Shown: positions 17,125 through 26,648 of the stretch, piece after piece | How positions within the stretch are numbered: position 1 is the first letter of the stretch | Layout: the number at the start of each line of letters is the position of its first letter | Assembly (NCBI RefSeq): GCF_016862895.1 | Contig: NZ_BONV01000036.1 | Coordinates: 85,426 to 149,425, forward strand | Direction of reading: 5' to 3' | Length of the DNA stretch: 64,000 nt | Source of the DNA: Planotetraspora kaengkrachanensis | Lineage (GTDB): Bacteria > Actinomycetota > Actinomycetes > Streptosporangiales > Streptosporangiaceae | Position numbers and translations under genes: made by a program | Notes under the pieces: generated by a model | What the model saw: the letters and a program-made list of their open reading frames with translations, nothing else | What the model was told of the DNA's origin: nothing | Database searches by the model: none

Positions 17125-17141
17125 ATACCCTTGGGGGGTAT
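17125..17141. promoter_or_regulatory. CsoR-like copper operator upstream of copZ
   Basis: ATACCC-TTGGG-GGGTAT is a perfect 6-bp inverted repeat with 5-nt spacing, 19 bp before the copZ ATG. Actinobacterial CsoR copper repressors recognise TACCC...GGGTA palindromes, so copper-dependent derepression of copZ-copA is likely. The csoR gene itself is not in the window. Confidence 0.75.
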
Positions 17142-17160
17142 CAGCACCGGGAGGATGGAC

Positions 17161-17364
17161 ATGAGCGTGAAGACCTACACCGTCCAGGGCATGACCTGCG
17201 GCCACTGCGTCAGCTCCGTCAAGGAGGAGGTCGGCGAGCTCGCCGGAGTCACCGGCGTGGAGGTCGACCTGGCGAGCGGACGGCTCGACGTCGCCGGTGA
17301 GGAAGTCACCGACGAGGCCGTGCGGCTGGCCGTACAGGAGGCCGGTTACGAGATCGTCGCCTGA
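17161..17364 (+). CDS. copZ: Copper chaperone (heavy-metal-associated domain)
   Basis: This 67-residue single HMA domain has the metal-binding motif GMTCGHC (residues 10-16) and the usual beta-alpha-beta-beta-alpha-beta pattern ending in AGYEIVA. It carries Cu(I) to the P-type ATPase encoded 32 bp downstream. ATG 17161 is preferred because GGGAGG ends just before the other in-frame ATG at 17155, leaving 17161 at proper spacing. A CsoR-like palindrome lies 20 bp upstream of the start. Confidence 0.92.
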   Translation: MSVKTYTVQGMTCGHCVSSVKEEVGELAGVTGVEVDLASGRLDVAGEEVTDEAVRLAVQEAGYEIVA

Positions 17365-17396
17365 GCCGTCTCACGCGGCCCGGGTCCGGAGGAGAC

Positions 17397-19529
<2,133 letters not shown>

Positions 19530-19532
<3 letters not shown>

Positions 19533-19602
19533 TCACCGCACTGTGGCGGTGATCAGCACCTCTTGATGGTGATCACCGCACCCTTGGTAGTGATCACCGC
19601 AC
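19530..19602 (+). repeat. Three copies of TGATCACCGCAC after copA
   Basis: Identical 12-mers start at 19530, 19570 and 19591. The first forms an inverted repeat (GATCACCGC 19531-19539 with GCGGTGATC 19546-19554, 6-nt loop) that could act as a weak terminator for copA. The second and third are 21 bp apart. The motif shares TGATCA and a CAC end with the 13-bp cores that follow at 19613 but is a distinct family. Function is unknown. Confidence 0.8.
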
Positions 19603-19612
19603 GCACCTTGGC

Positions 19613-19731
19613 CGTGATCATGCACAGGTTCGCGTGAACGCCCCGCCACCTGGGCCGACCCTCATCGTGATCATGCACAGGTTCGTGGAAATACCGCCCG
19701 GCCTGCGGAAACTCAGAGCGTGATCATGCAC
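19613..19731 (+). repeat. Left 53-bp-period array of CGTGATCATGCAC cores
   Basis: Cores start at 19613, 19666 and 19719, exactly 53 bp apart. The first two share 20 identical bases and also have CCTG at unit positions 37-40. The third has only the core and ends 8 bp from the stop codon of the convergent GH20 gene. A mirror-image array lies upstream of that gene (21420-21537). The period is not a multiple of three, so this is not a coding repeat. The remaining unit sequence is not conserved. Confidence 0.9.
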
Positions 19732-19738
19732 GCAGGGG

Positions 19739-21373
19739 TCACATGCTGGGACGGGTCGACTCGGCCGAGAACGTCATCTCGTCGAGGTGGCTCATCACCT
19801 CGTGCACGAGCACGACCCCCGGCCGGTGCCGACGCCAGCCCGTGCCGCCTCGCTGCCACGGACGCGGGCCGGCGAGAGGCCGGTACTCCACCCCGAAGGC
19901 GTCCAGCCGTACGAGATGGGCGTCGAGACGCGGCAGGAACTCCGCGCGTACGGCAGGGCCGCCCGTCCAGGTGATCTCGGCGGCCGCGCAACCGCGGGGC
20001 CACGCGCGATAGTCGAGCGTGCGGCTGTCGGGGATGCGCTCACTCCACAACTGGAACTGGGCGCCGATCACCCGGTCACGCTCCTCCGGCGTCCACTCGC
20101 TCGGTGCCGGGGCGAACTCTGCGACGTCCTCGACGGTGATCGTGTCGCCGATCGCCACGGGCTCCTCCTCGGAGGCGGCCTCGGCGTAGTCGAAGTACAT
20201 CGGGAAGACGGGCGTCGCGACCACGTCGTGTCCCGCGCTCGCCGCGCGGCGGCCGACGCCCTGGCCGCGCCACGGCATGACGATCGTGTCCTGCCGCAAC
20301 ATGCCGCTGACGAACGCCTCGTCCCACACGACGGCGCGGCTGCCGCGCTCGGCCAGCACGTCCGCGAGCCGCCTCAGGAACCAGGCGTGCAGGTCGCCGG
20401 GCGTTTCCAGACCGAGTTCCGCCTGGTACGCGCGGATCTCGGGGGAGGCCTCCCAGTCGTCGAGCACGCACTCGTCGCCGCCGATGTGGAAGTACGGCAC
20501 CGAGCCCAGCGCGCCGATGATCTCGTCGATCACCGTGGCCAGGAACTCCACGGTCGCGGGCAGGGGCGACAGGATCGCGGGCGAGACACCCCAGCGATCG
20601 AGGACGTCGTACGGCTCGCCGGGCTTGGCGCCCAGGGACGGGTAGGCGGCCAGGATCGCCGAAGCATGGCCCGGCACGTCGATCTCGGGGACGATCGTGA
20701 CCGCCCGTGCGCGCGCGTAGGCGGAGATCTCCGCCAGGTCGGTCAGCGTGTAGTACCCACCATGCGGAAGCCCGTCGAAGGTGGGCTCGTCACCGAAGGG
20801 GCTGGTCGTCGTCTGTGCACGGTGGGATCCGACCTCGTGCAGCAGCGGGTACGCCCGGCTCTCGACCCGCCACCCCTGGTCGTCGACCAGGTGGAGATGG
20901 AGCCGGTTGAGCTTGTGGAGCGCCAGCAGGTCGATCATCCGCAGCACGTCCCGCTTGGGGAGGAAATGCCGGGACACGTCCATGTGGGTGCCCCGCCACG
21001 AGAACCCGGGGGCATCCTCGATGCGGCCTGCGGGGAGCGTCCACACGGCGCCGGGCAGCGGCGCAGACCGGAACGCGTCGGCGGGCAGAAGCTGCCTCAG
21101 CGTCTGCGCCGCGTAGAACGCGCCGGCAGGTCCGCTCGCGGCGATCCGCACCGATTCCGCCGTGATGGTGATGCGATAGGCCTCGTCCCCCAGTTCGGGG
21201 TCCTGCTCCACCCGCACCGCCGCCGTCTCGGCCGGTCGCAGGTCCAGTACGGCCAGGGCCGTCCGTACGGAGTCGACGAGATGGGCGGGGCCGGAGATCC
21301 CGGCACCCGGCGCGAGTTCGAACGATCCCGGCGCCTTTTCGGCCAGTTTGGGGCGGGGAAGCAGGTAATCCAT
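19739..21373 (-). CDS. Beta-N-acetylhexosaminidase, glycoside hydrolase family 20
   Basis: This 544-residue protein has the GH20b N-terminal domain (about residues 1-120) followed by the GH20 barrel: GFSWRGTHMDVSRHFLPK, LHLHLVDDQGWRVES, PEIDVPGHASA, the catalytic Asp-Glu pair in YFHIGGDECVLDDW, and WSE near the C terminus. It removes terminal GlcNAc/GalNAc from chitin or peptidoglycan-derived oligosaccharides. No signal peptide is seen, so it is probably cytoplasmic. ATG 21373 is chosen; ATG 21385 in the same frame is possible, and neither has a good ribosome-binding site. The gene is tightly enclosed by inverted 53-bp-period arrays that reach to within a few bases of both the start and the stop. 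Confidence 0.9.
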   Translation of the reverse strand: MDYLLPRPKLAEKAPGSFELAPGAGISGPAHLVDSVRTALAVLDLRPAETAAVRVEQDPELGDEAYRITITAESVRIAASGPAGAFYAAQTLRQLLPADAFRSAPLPGAVWTLPAGRIEDAPGFSWRGTHMDVSRHFLPKRDVLRMIDLLALHKLNRLHLHLVDDQGWRVESRAYPLLHEVGSHRAQTTTSPFGDEPTFDGLPHGGYYTLTDLAEISAYARARAVTIVPEIDVPGHASAILAAYPSLGAKPGEPYDVLDRWGVSPAILSPLPATVEFLATVIDEIIGALGSVPYFHIGGDECVLDDWEASPEIRAYQAELGLETPGDLHAWFLRRLADVLAERGSRAVVWDEAFVSGMLRQDTIVMPWRGQGVGRRAASAGHDVVATPVFPMYFDYAEAASEEEPVAIGDTITVEDVAEFAPAPSEWTPEERDRVIGAQFQLWSERIPDSRTLDYRAWPRGCAAAEITWTGGPAVRAEFLPRLDAHLVRLDAFGVEYRPLAGPRPWQRGGTGWRRHRPGVVLVHEVMSHLDEMTFSAESTRPSM

Positions 21374-21419
21374 ACGCCGAATCATGCCAAACGGGCCGAA
21401 TTGACTTCGCACCGCTCCC

Positions 21420-21537
21420 TGCATGATCACGGCGGACAAAGCACCAGGTCAGAGGGTGCGCGACCGAACTCGTGCATGATCACGCACGGGAGAGTGGCAG
21501 GTCAGGGCGTGTGCAGCCGAATTTGTGCATGATCACG
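21420..21537 (-). repeat. Right 53-bp-period array of CGTGATCATGCAC cores, inverted relative to the left array
   Basis: Reading the minus strand toward the GH20 gene, cores start at 21537, 21484 and 21431, exactly 53 bp apart. The two outer units also carry TTCG at positions 17-20 and CCTG at 37-40, as the left-hand units do. The inner one retains only CGTGATCATGCA. The arrangement (full, full, core) mirrors the left array, so the GH20 gene lies between symmetric inverted arrays. These sequences would form the 5' untranslated or promoter region of the gene. Confidence 0.9.
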
Positions 21538-21594
21538 GCGAGGGGGGCGCGGCGAGGGGGGCGCGGCGAGGGAGGGGAGGGCGCGGCGAGGGGA
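21538..21594 (+). repeat. G-rich tandem repeat with quadruplex potential
   Basis: The plus strand carries repeats of GGCGAGGGGGGCGC, two exact and two degenerate, in which runs of three to six G recur at least six times. It abuts the stop of the amidase gene (21595) and the outer edge of the right 53-bp array. Function is unknown; it could form a G-quadruplex or be simple slippage-derived repeat. Confidence 0.65.
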
Positions 21595-22470
21595 TCAGGT
21601 GAGGTAGGACCGGAGGCCTTTGGCGAGGGACTCGGCGATGCGCTGGCGGAACTGGGCGCTCTTGAACTTGGCCGCCTCGCTCGCGTTGCGCATGTTCCCG
21701 CACTCGATGAAGACCTTGGGAACGGTCGAAAGGTTGAGGCCGCCGAGGTCCTTGCGGTAGTCGAGCGCGTTCTTGCCGATGTAGGTCGAGTACGGCAGGC
21801 CCGTCCCGGAGTGGAACGCGTTCCTGACCGCGACGCCGAGCTTCGCGGAGGCGCCCACGACCGGGTCGACCGGGCCGTGGATCTTCTGCGGCATGATCAC
21901 GTGGAAGCCGTGCGCGCTCGCCGGGGCGCCGTCCCCGTGGATGGAGATCGCGGCGTCGGCCTTCGCCTGGTTGCCGATCGCGGCCCGCTGCGTGATGCAC
22001 GGGCCGGCACCGGTGTTGTTCTTGCGGGTGAGCTTCACCGTGGCGCCCTCGGCCTTGAGGATCTTGGCCAGCCGGTTGGAGACGTCCCAGGTGAACGCGG
22101 CCTCGGAGTACCCGTCGTTGGTCGACGTCCCGGTGGTGTCGCAGGCCTTCCACTGGGTGAGGACGTTGACCTGCTTGTTGATGATCTCAGGATGCTTGAA
22201 GTTGCCCCCGTTGTGGCCGGGGTCGATCACGATGACCCTTCCGGCGAGGGGGAGCGGCGGTTTCTTCTTGCTGAGCGGAGCCTTGGAGGTCGGGACCGCG
22301 GCCGGACCGGCGTTCTTCTGGGGTACCCCCGTCACCTGGGACGTCGCGCTCACAGGCTTCGTGGTGGTCGTCTGCGAACCGGCCGCGCCCGTGCTCGCCG
22401 CGCCGCCGCAGGAGGCGGCTCCCAGGCCGGCCAGGGCGAGAGCTGCGGCGGCGAGCAGTCGAGTGGTCAC
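21595..22470 (-). CDS. N-acetylmuramoyl-L-alanine amidase (Amidase_3), exported lipoprotein
   Basis: This 291-residue protein has a signal peptide and a probable lipobox ending at Cys21 (GLGAASC), a Thr/Pro-rich linker, then an Amidase_3 domain. Zinc ligands are visible: His in VIDPGHNG, a Glu in the following segment, and His in AAISIHGDGA. The catalytic Glu is in PKVFIECGNMRNASEA. It cleaves the amide between MurNAc and L-Ala in peptidoglycan, outside the membrane. GGGATCTTGCC precedes the ATG only weakly. A cell-wall hydrolase next to a hexosaminidase suggests a shared role in wall turnover, which is inference. Confidence 0.88.
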   Translation of the reverse strand: MTTRLLAAAALALAGLGAASCGGAASTGAAGSQTTTTKPVSATSQVTGVPQKNAGPAAVPTSKAPLSKKKPPLPLAGRVIVIDPGHNGGNFKHPEIINKQVNVLTQWKACDTTGTSTNDGYSEAAFTWDVSNRLAKILKAEGATVKLTRKNNTGAGPCITQRAAIGNQAKADAAISIHGDGAPASAHGFHVIMPQKIHGPVDPVVGASAKLGVAVRNAFHSGTGLPYSTYIGKNALDYRKDLGGLNLSTVPKVFIECGNMRNASEAAKFKSAQFRQRIAESLAKGLRSYLT

Positions 22471-22536
22471 GGCAAGATCCCTTCACGGAGGTCTGTCGAC
22501 CCCCAACCTACGCGTAGAAGGGGCGTAATCAGTCCG

Positions 22537-22803
22537 TTATGCCGTGAAACGAGCTTCCCAAGCAGGCTCCGGTACCTCTTGCTTGTGCAGGAGGGCGGCC
22601 AACTCGCGGGCATCTTCCGCGTCGAGTCCCAGCACCACTCGCGGCCGGCCCCATGGATGGTCGATCGAATGGGCGACGTAGCTCGCCACGGACTCGGCGA
22701 TGTCCTCGCCGTGCAGCCCGCGCGTCTCGCGCCAGTAGGCCCACGCCCGCTCGAGCTCACCCGCCGCCCGCTGGGCGCAGGAGACCAACTCCGGATCACG
22801 CAT
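22537..22803 (-). CDS. Small conserved-type hypothetical protein
   Basis: This 88-residue soluble protein begins MRDPELVSCAQRAAGELERAWAYWRETRG and has a second half rich in HPWGRPRVVLGLDAEDARELAALL. It has no signal peptide or membrane helix. Composition and codon-position GC fit a real gene, and overlapping frames here are less protein-like. GGGGGGATTC precedes the ATG. It is co-directional with the amidase (66-bp gap). I do not recognise its family. Confidence 0.65.
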   Translation of the reverse strand: MRDPELVSCAQRAAGELERAWAYWRETRGLHGEDIAESVASYVAHSIDHPWGRPRVVLGLDAEDARELAALLHKQEVPEPAWEARFTA

Positions 22804-22930
22804 GAATCCCCCCGATGATCGTGGAAATGGTCGCCGACCTGGCGGGTCCCCCCGATGTCTGCGACCCGCCGGGGGTCGGCGTCACAGTCGGAGTCAACAC
22901 CGTCCGCGATTCGACACGTCGGCGGTTGAC

Positions 22931-24034
22931 CTAGCTTTGGGACTCGCTTGGAACGGGGCAGGTGCTGCGGCGCACGATCAGCTGAGGGGTCACCTGGCGG
23001 AGGCGGGCCGCCTTCCCCGGCTCGGTGATGCGGTCGCTGAGCAGAGCGGCCGCCGAACGGCCCATGGCCCTGCGGGGCTGGTCGACGCTGGTCAGCGAGA
23101 TGTGGTTGACCGCCGCGAGGTGGGTGTTGTCGTAGCCGACGACGGACAGGTCCTCGGGGACGCGCAGGCCGAGCTCGCTCGCCGCGGTCAGAACGCCCAT
23201 GGCCACGATGTCGTTGGCCGCGAATATGGCGGTCGGGCGCGGGTCGCGTGCCAGCAGCGCCAGCGCGGCGCGGCGTCCGCCCTCCTCGGTGAAGTCCCCG
23301 TGCTCGACCATGATGTACGGCGCGAGCGCGTGGCGGCGCATGGCCACCAGGTAACCCTCGCAGCGGTACCGCGCGGCCGAGGACGGAGTGCCCTCGATGT
23401 GGGCGATGCGTTTGTGGCCGAGTTCTACCAGGTGGTCGATCGCGAGGCGGGCGCCTAACTGGTCGTCGTCCACGACGATGTCGACGCCGCTGAGTGAGAC
23501 GTCGCGTTCGCCGACGACGACCGTGGGTGTGTACGCGGAGGCCTCGGCGAGCGTCGAACTCGAGGGGGCGACGCCGAGCAGCACGAGACCGTCCACGCGG
23601 AGTTCGAGAAAGGCCTCCACGGCCTCGTCCTCGAATGCGGGATCCCAGCGTCCGCTGCCGATCAGCAGCCGGAGGCCGTCCCCGTGCAGGCTCTCCTGGA
23701 GACCGTCGAGGAACTCGGCGTAGAAGGGGTTGTGGAGATCGGCCACGAGGGCGCCCACCAGATGGGTGCGGCCCTCGACCAGGCTGCGGGCCACGGCGTT
23801 GGGCCGGTACCCGAGCTCTCTGGCGGCCTGCAGGACCGCCTCCCGGCGATGCTCGCTGACGTGTGACGAACCTCTGAGCACGAGGGAAACCAGCGACTTC
23901 GAGACGCCGGCACGCTCGGCCACGTTACGGATCGTCGGCCGTGGCCGCGGGCTGAACCCGGCGTCCAGGCCACCGTCGGGCAGCGAACCCGCGACGTCGT
24001 TCCGGGCAGTGGTCTGCATGGACGGTCCTGACAT
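22931..24034 (-). CDS. LacI-family transcriptional regulator
   Basis: This 367-residue protein has an N-terminal helix-turn-helix (TIRNVAERAGVSKSLVSLVLRGSSHVSEHRREAVL) and hinge helix (GYRPNAVARSL), then a periplasmic-binding-like effector domain (HLVGALVADLHNPFYAEFLDGL to the C terminus). It should repress sugar or metabolite genes and release DNA on binding an inducer, which is not identifiable. ATG 24034 is chosen because GGGGAGAACC precedes it at proper spacing, and an in-frame GTG at 24070 lacks one. No transport or sugar operon adjoins it, so the target may be distant. The inverted repeat at 24088-24102 could be an operator. Confidence 0.9.
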   Translation of the reverse strand: MSGPSMQTTARNDVAGSLPDGGLDAGFSPRPRPTIRNVAERAGVSKSLVSLVLRGSSHVSEHRREAVLQAARELGYRPNAVARSLVEGRTHLVGALVADLHNPFYAEFLDGLQESLHGDGLRLLIGSGRWDPAFEDEAVEAFLELRVDGLVLLGVAPSSSTLAEASAYTPTVVVGERDVSLSGVDIVVDDDQLGARLAIDHLVELGHKRIAHIEGTPSSAARYRCEGYLVAMRRHALAPYIMVEHGDFTEEGGRRAALALLARDPRPTAIFAANDIVAMGVLTAASELGLRVPEDLSVVGYDNTHLAAVNHISLTSVDQPRRAMGRSAAALLSDRITEPGKAARLRQVTPQLIVRRSTCPVPSESQS

Positions 24035-24087
24035 GGTTCTCCCCACGATGCGTGGACGTGCACCTGACACAACAAACGATCGAGTTG

Positions 24088-24102
24088 CCCGTAGGGTACG
24101 GG
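24088..24102. promoter_or_regulatory. Inverted repeat in the LacI-gene promoter region
   Basis: CCCGTA-GGG-TACGGG is a perfect 6-bp inverted repeat about 54 bp upstream of the lacI-family ATG. It lacks the central CpG usual in LacI operators, so the binder is uncertain. Confidence 0.4.
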
Positions 24103-24209
24103 CCGCTCACAGTTGTATTGCTTCTTTCCGGTCTGTTCGCATGTCCGAAAGAGCGCTCTCTCGTCCTCGCCACACCTGTGGCCAGCGCGAACGTTCAGCG
24201 GAGGAATTT

Positions 24210-24380
24210 ATGGATCCTTCCACATCGCATCTTGATCAACTAGCGTCGTGGTGCCGAGATGACCCGATAGTGTGCGATCTGTGGGTGTCACATCCCAGGC
24301 CGGAGACGACCCAGAGCGGGTGCCCGGAGCGCGCCCAGCGCGGCGCCGGCTCAGCGTCGACCGCAGGCGCGAGGAACTGA
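24210..24380 (+). CDS. Possible 56-residue leader or small protein upstream of the TetR gene
   Basis: A perfect Shine-Dalgarno (GGAGGAATTT) precedes ATG 24210, which opens a 56-codon frame starting MDPSTSHLDQLASWCRDD. The N-terminal half looks protein-like with Trp and Cys, and the rest is antisense-like and Gly/Ala-rich. It overlaps the start region of the following TetR gene in another frame, so it might be a leader whose translation affects TetR synthesis. No family is recognised. Confidence 0.4.
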   Translation: MDPSTSHLDQLASWCRDDPIVCDLWVSHPRPETTQSGCPERAQRGAGSASTAGARN

Positions 24381-24964
24381 TCGCGGCCGCGCTCGAACTG
24401 TTCAGCAGGCATGACGCCGAGGATGTCTCGATAGACGACGTCGCCGCGGCGGCGGGGGCCTCTCGAGCACTCGTCTACCACTACTTCGGCGGCAAGCAGG
24501 AGCTCTATGTGGCGGCGCTTCGCAGCGCGGCGGCGGAACTCGAGGCCAGGCTCAGGCCGCAGGACGGCGGGAGCCCACTCGATGAGTTGTCGCGCGGCCT
24601 GGCGCGATACTTCGACTTCGTGGAAGAGCACGCGGCGGGCTTCGCGGCGCTGCTCAGAGGTGGCCCGGCGAACCGGGCGGGGGAGATCGGCGAGATCGTC
24701 GACGGGGTACGGCAACGCCTCTTCCGGCTCGTCATGAACCGGCTTCACGCGGGCGTGCCCGGCCCCGTGCTCCGGATCACCCTCAGATCATGGATAGCTT
24801 CAGTGGAGACGGCGGGGCTCGACTGGCTCGAGCATCGGGACATCGACCGGCCCGAGCTGGAACGACTCCTCATGGATCACCTGGTCGGACTGCTCGAGGT
24901 GGCGGCACGTCACGACCGGGATGCGGAGCACCTGCTCGAAGACCCAGGGCGGCCCGACCGGTGA
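24272..24964 (+). CDS. TetR-family transcriptional regulator
   Basis: This protein of up to 230 residues has the TetR helix-turn-helix (RREELIAAALELF ... VSIDDVAAAAGASRALVYHYFGGKQELYVAAL) starting about residue 32, followed by a helical ligand domain ending DHLVGLLEVAARHD. GTG 24272 gives a long Arg-rich N-terminal tail. GTG 24281 and GTG 24320 are also possible, and none has a good ribosome-binding site. A 56-codon frame with a strong one begins at 24210 and overlaps out of frame. Effector and targets are unknown. Confidence 0.85.
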   Translation: MRSVGVTSQAGDDPERVPGARPARRRLSVDRRREELIAAALELFSRHDAEDVSIDDVAAAAGASRALVYHYFGGKQELYVAALRSAAAELEARLRPQDGGSPLDELSRGLARYFDFVEEHAAGFAALLRGGPANRAGEIGEIVDGVRQRLFRLVMNRLHAGVPGPVLRITLRSWIASVETAGLDWLEHRDIDRPELERLLMDHLVGLLEVAARHDRDAEHLLEDPGRPDR

Positions 24965-25115
24965 TCGGCGGGCTGAATGTCGGGGAGGCGCCGGGCGGGC
25001 GGCGCCCACCCACACCTTCCCGTGACCCATGGCGGCCACGGGCGTGTGGTCGACGCGCTCACATCTGTGACGCGAGCGCGTCCTTTCTTCCCCCCTGCTT
25101 CGGTGCTCGGGTGGC

Positions 25116-25319
25116 CTACTCGGAACGCTGCTGCGGTATCCCCGCGAGCAACGCCCGGACCTCGGTCTCCCGGTAGCGCCGGTGTCCGCCGAGCGTGCGG
25201 ATGGATGTCAACTTGCCCGCCTTCGCCCACCGGGTGACGGTCTTGGGGTCGACGCGGAACATGGTTGCGACCTCCGCCGGGGTGAGCAATGGCTCGGCCT
25301 CGGGTGTACGAGCTGACAT
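25116..25319 (-). CDS. bldC: BldC, MerR-like winged-helix developmental regulator
   Basis: This 67-residue protein is almost entirely a MerR-type helix-turn-helix (LLTPAEVATMFRVDPKTVTRWAKAGKLTSIRTLGGHRRYRETEVRALLAG). It matches Streptomyces BldC in size and sequence. BldC binds direct repeats cooperatively and controls the onset of development in sporulating actinomycetes. GGAGGAG precedes ATG 25319. The neighbourhood (a conserved protein, Val dehydrogenase, DUF3073, purM, purF) is the same order I recall around bldC in Streptomyces coelicolor, which supports orthology. Confidence 0.94.
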   Translation of the reverse strand: MSARTPEAEPLLTPAEVATMFRVDPKTVTRWAKAGKLTSIRTLGGHRRYRETEVRALLAGIPQQRSE

Positions 25320-25638
25320 TTGTGCGGCCTCTCCTCCGTGTGGACCGGCGACAGCGATCCTGCGACATTTGTGCGCTTGTCACGGATGTCCCCCAAAGAT
25401 CCATAAGGTGCGGTTTTCAGGATCATTTGCGGCATCACCCGATGTGACCATACAGGTACGTAGTGCGATTGGCGAGCCCTCTGGGCGCTACGTCTCGACC
25501 ACGTGTTGTTGTCACGCTCGGTGATTCTAGCGACACGTTTCGTGGTATCGCAGTGAAAACGGCAAACTACTCAGTTCGTAGATGTGAGATCGAAGGTTCC
25601 GTGACCTGATTTGGCAGGTCACAGACCTGTCTTTACCG
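25320..25638. other. Intergenic region upstream of bldC
   Basis: This 319-bp stretch has no convincing gene and is less GC-rich than its surroundings. It should hold the bldC promoter(s). It contains an 8-bp inverted repeat GTGACCTG/CAGGTCAC (25601-25608 and 25615-25622) near the end of the neighbouring minus-strand gene, possibly a terminator stem, and a CACG-TTT-CGTG palindrome near 25535. A long untranslated leader is likely, but no riboswitch fold was recognised. Confidence 0.5.
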
Positions 25639-26550
25639 TCAGTTTGCGAATTGAAGGGCTTGAACTGATCTCCAGCGGACTATCACCCGCTGATACATCG
25701 CTAAGGCAAGTTCTTCCTGACCGTTGTCCAAACCCCCGAGGGCCGTCGCCACCTCGGCCACGGACTGGTCGTTCTGCAGGGTCTCGTCGTCCATGAGATG
25801 GACGAGGCCGCCGTAGTCGAGTTCCACGAGCGAGTGCGGGTGGAACTCCTCGAGCCACCGGCCGATCTCCTCCACCTCGCCGAGCGTGGTGACATGGCCG
25901 ACGTGCCTGCGGATCACTACAAGCGCCCGGGCGACCCTGCGCCTGGCCTGGGCCATCGACGTCACGTAGAGCATGTTCCGCGGCGGCGCCGTCGTCGTCT
26001 GCACGCCCGGCTCCGCGGCCTCGCCCTGCTCCGCGCCGAGGACCAGCCAGCGCTCGGCCGGGTTGAACGGCACGAACCACGAGGTGGGGACGTGCCAGGT
26101 GCTCGACCGGATGTGGGTTCTCAGCGAGTGCTCATACCGCTTGAACCGGTCGAAGGCGTCCGCCGTCCGCTCGGCGACGGTCTGGGGGACGAACCGGTCC
26201 GACAACTTGATCGACATGCTGCCCCGGAACGTGGTGAACGCCAGCCAGGACCGCAGCCTGCTCTGCCATGGGCAGACGTAGAGGGTGTCGCCCAGTCGGC
26301 GGAGGTAGGCGTTGGCGCTCTCCTGCTCGGGAGCCGGCATCGGCGGCACGTACATGAGCCTGCGGACGGATTCCCTGTGCTCGATTTCCAGCGCGTGAGC
26401 CCGGCGCGGCCGGTCCCGGGACTCGGCGTAACTGGTCCACGTCTCCTGGTCTCGTGGGGCGAAGGCCGTCAACGGTTCGTACACACGGAGGTAGGCGGCG
26501 TAGGGGAGCACACCAGAATCGTGCCACGTCGACGCGGAGATGTGGCGCAC
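25639..26550 (-). CDS. Conserved actinobacterial protein of unknown function (DUF8083-like)
   Basis: This 303-residue cytoplasmic protein begins MRHISASTWHDSGVLPYAAYLRVYEPLTAF, with a Tyr/Trp/Arg-rich body (YVCPWQSRLRSWLAFTTFRGSM, STWHVPTSWFVPFNPAERW). It has no signal peptide, membrane helix or enzyme motif that I recognise. A protein of this type sits between bldC and the amino-acid dehydrogenase in other actinomycetes, so it is conserved in position; the DUF number is from memory. It is divergent from the dehydrogenase gene across a 98-bp promoter region. Confidence 0.75.
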   Translation of the reverse strand: MRHISASTWHDSGVLPYAAYLRVYEPLTAFAPRDQETWTSYAESRDRPRRAHALEIEHRESVRRLMYVPPMPAPEQESANAYLRRLGDTLYVCPWQSRLRSWLAFTTFRGSMSIKLSDRFVPQTVAERTADAFDRFKRYEHSLRTHIRSSTWHVPTSWFVPFNPAERWLVLGAEQGEAAEPGVQTTTAPPRNMLYVTSMAQARRRVARALVVIRRHVGHVTTLGEVEEIGRWLEEFHPHSLVELDYGGLVHLMDDETLQNDQSVAEVATALGGLDNGQEELALAMYQRVIVRWRSVQALQFAN

Positions 26551-26648
26551 TGTCCTGATTTTCCATGATCACTTTGCAATGGCGTCGCTAAGCTGGGAAG
26601 AAATCGCCGCAACGGGGCGGCGAGCATAGGCGATCAGGAGTCACCACC

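Noticed and set aside
19613..21537. CRISPR array
   Set aside because: The repeat core is only 13 bp, each side has only three copies, internal positions (TTCG, CCTG) are conserved within the 'spacer', and the two arrays are inverted around a gene. No cas genes are present.
19613..21537. Ordinary insertion sequence with GH20 as passenger
   Set aside because: No transposase is present and no convincing target-site duplication is seen (only a GC dinucleotide on both sides). A mobile cassette remains one hypothesis, not a call.
21891..21901. Extra core-like match GCATGATCACG
   Set aside because: It lies inside the amidase coding sequence, is out of the 53-bp phase and encodes conserved residues (HVIMPQ), so it is probably chance.
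25601..25622. Riboswitch or attenuator
   Set aside because: Only a simple 8-bp hairpin is visible, with no conserved aptamer sequence recognised.
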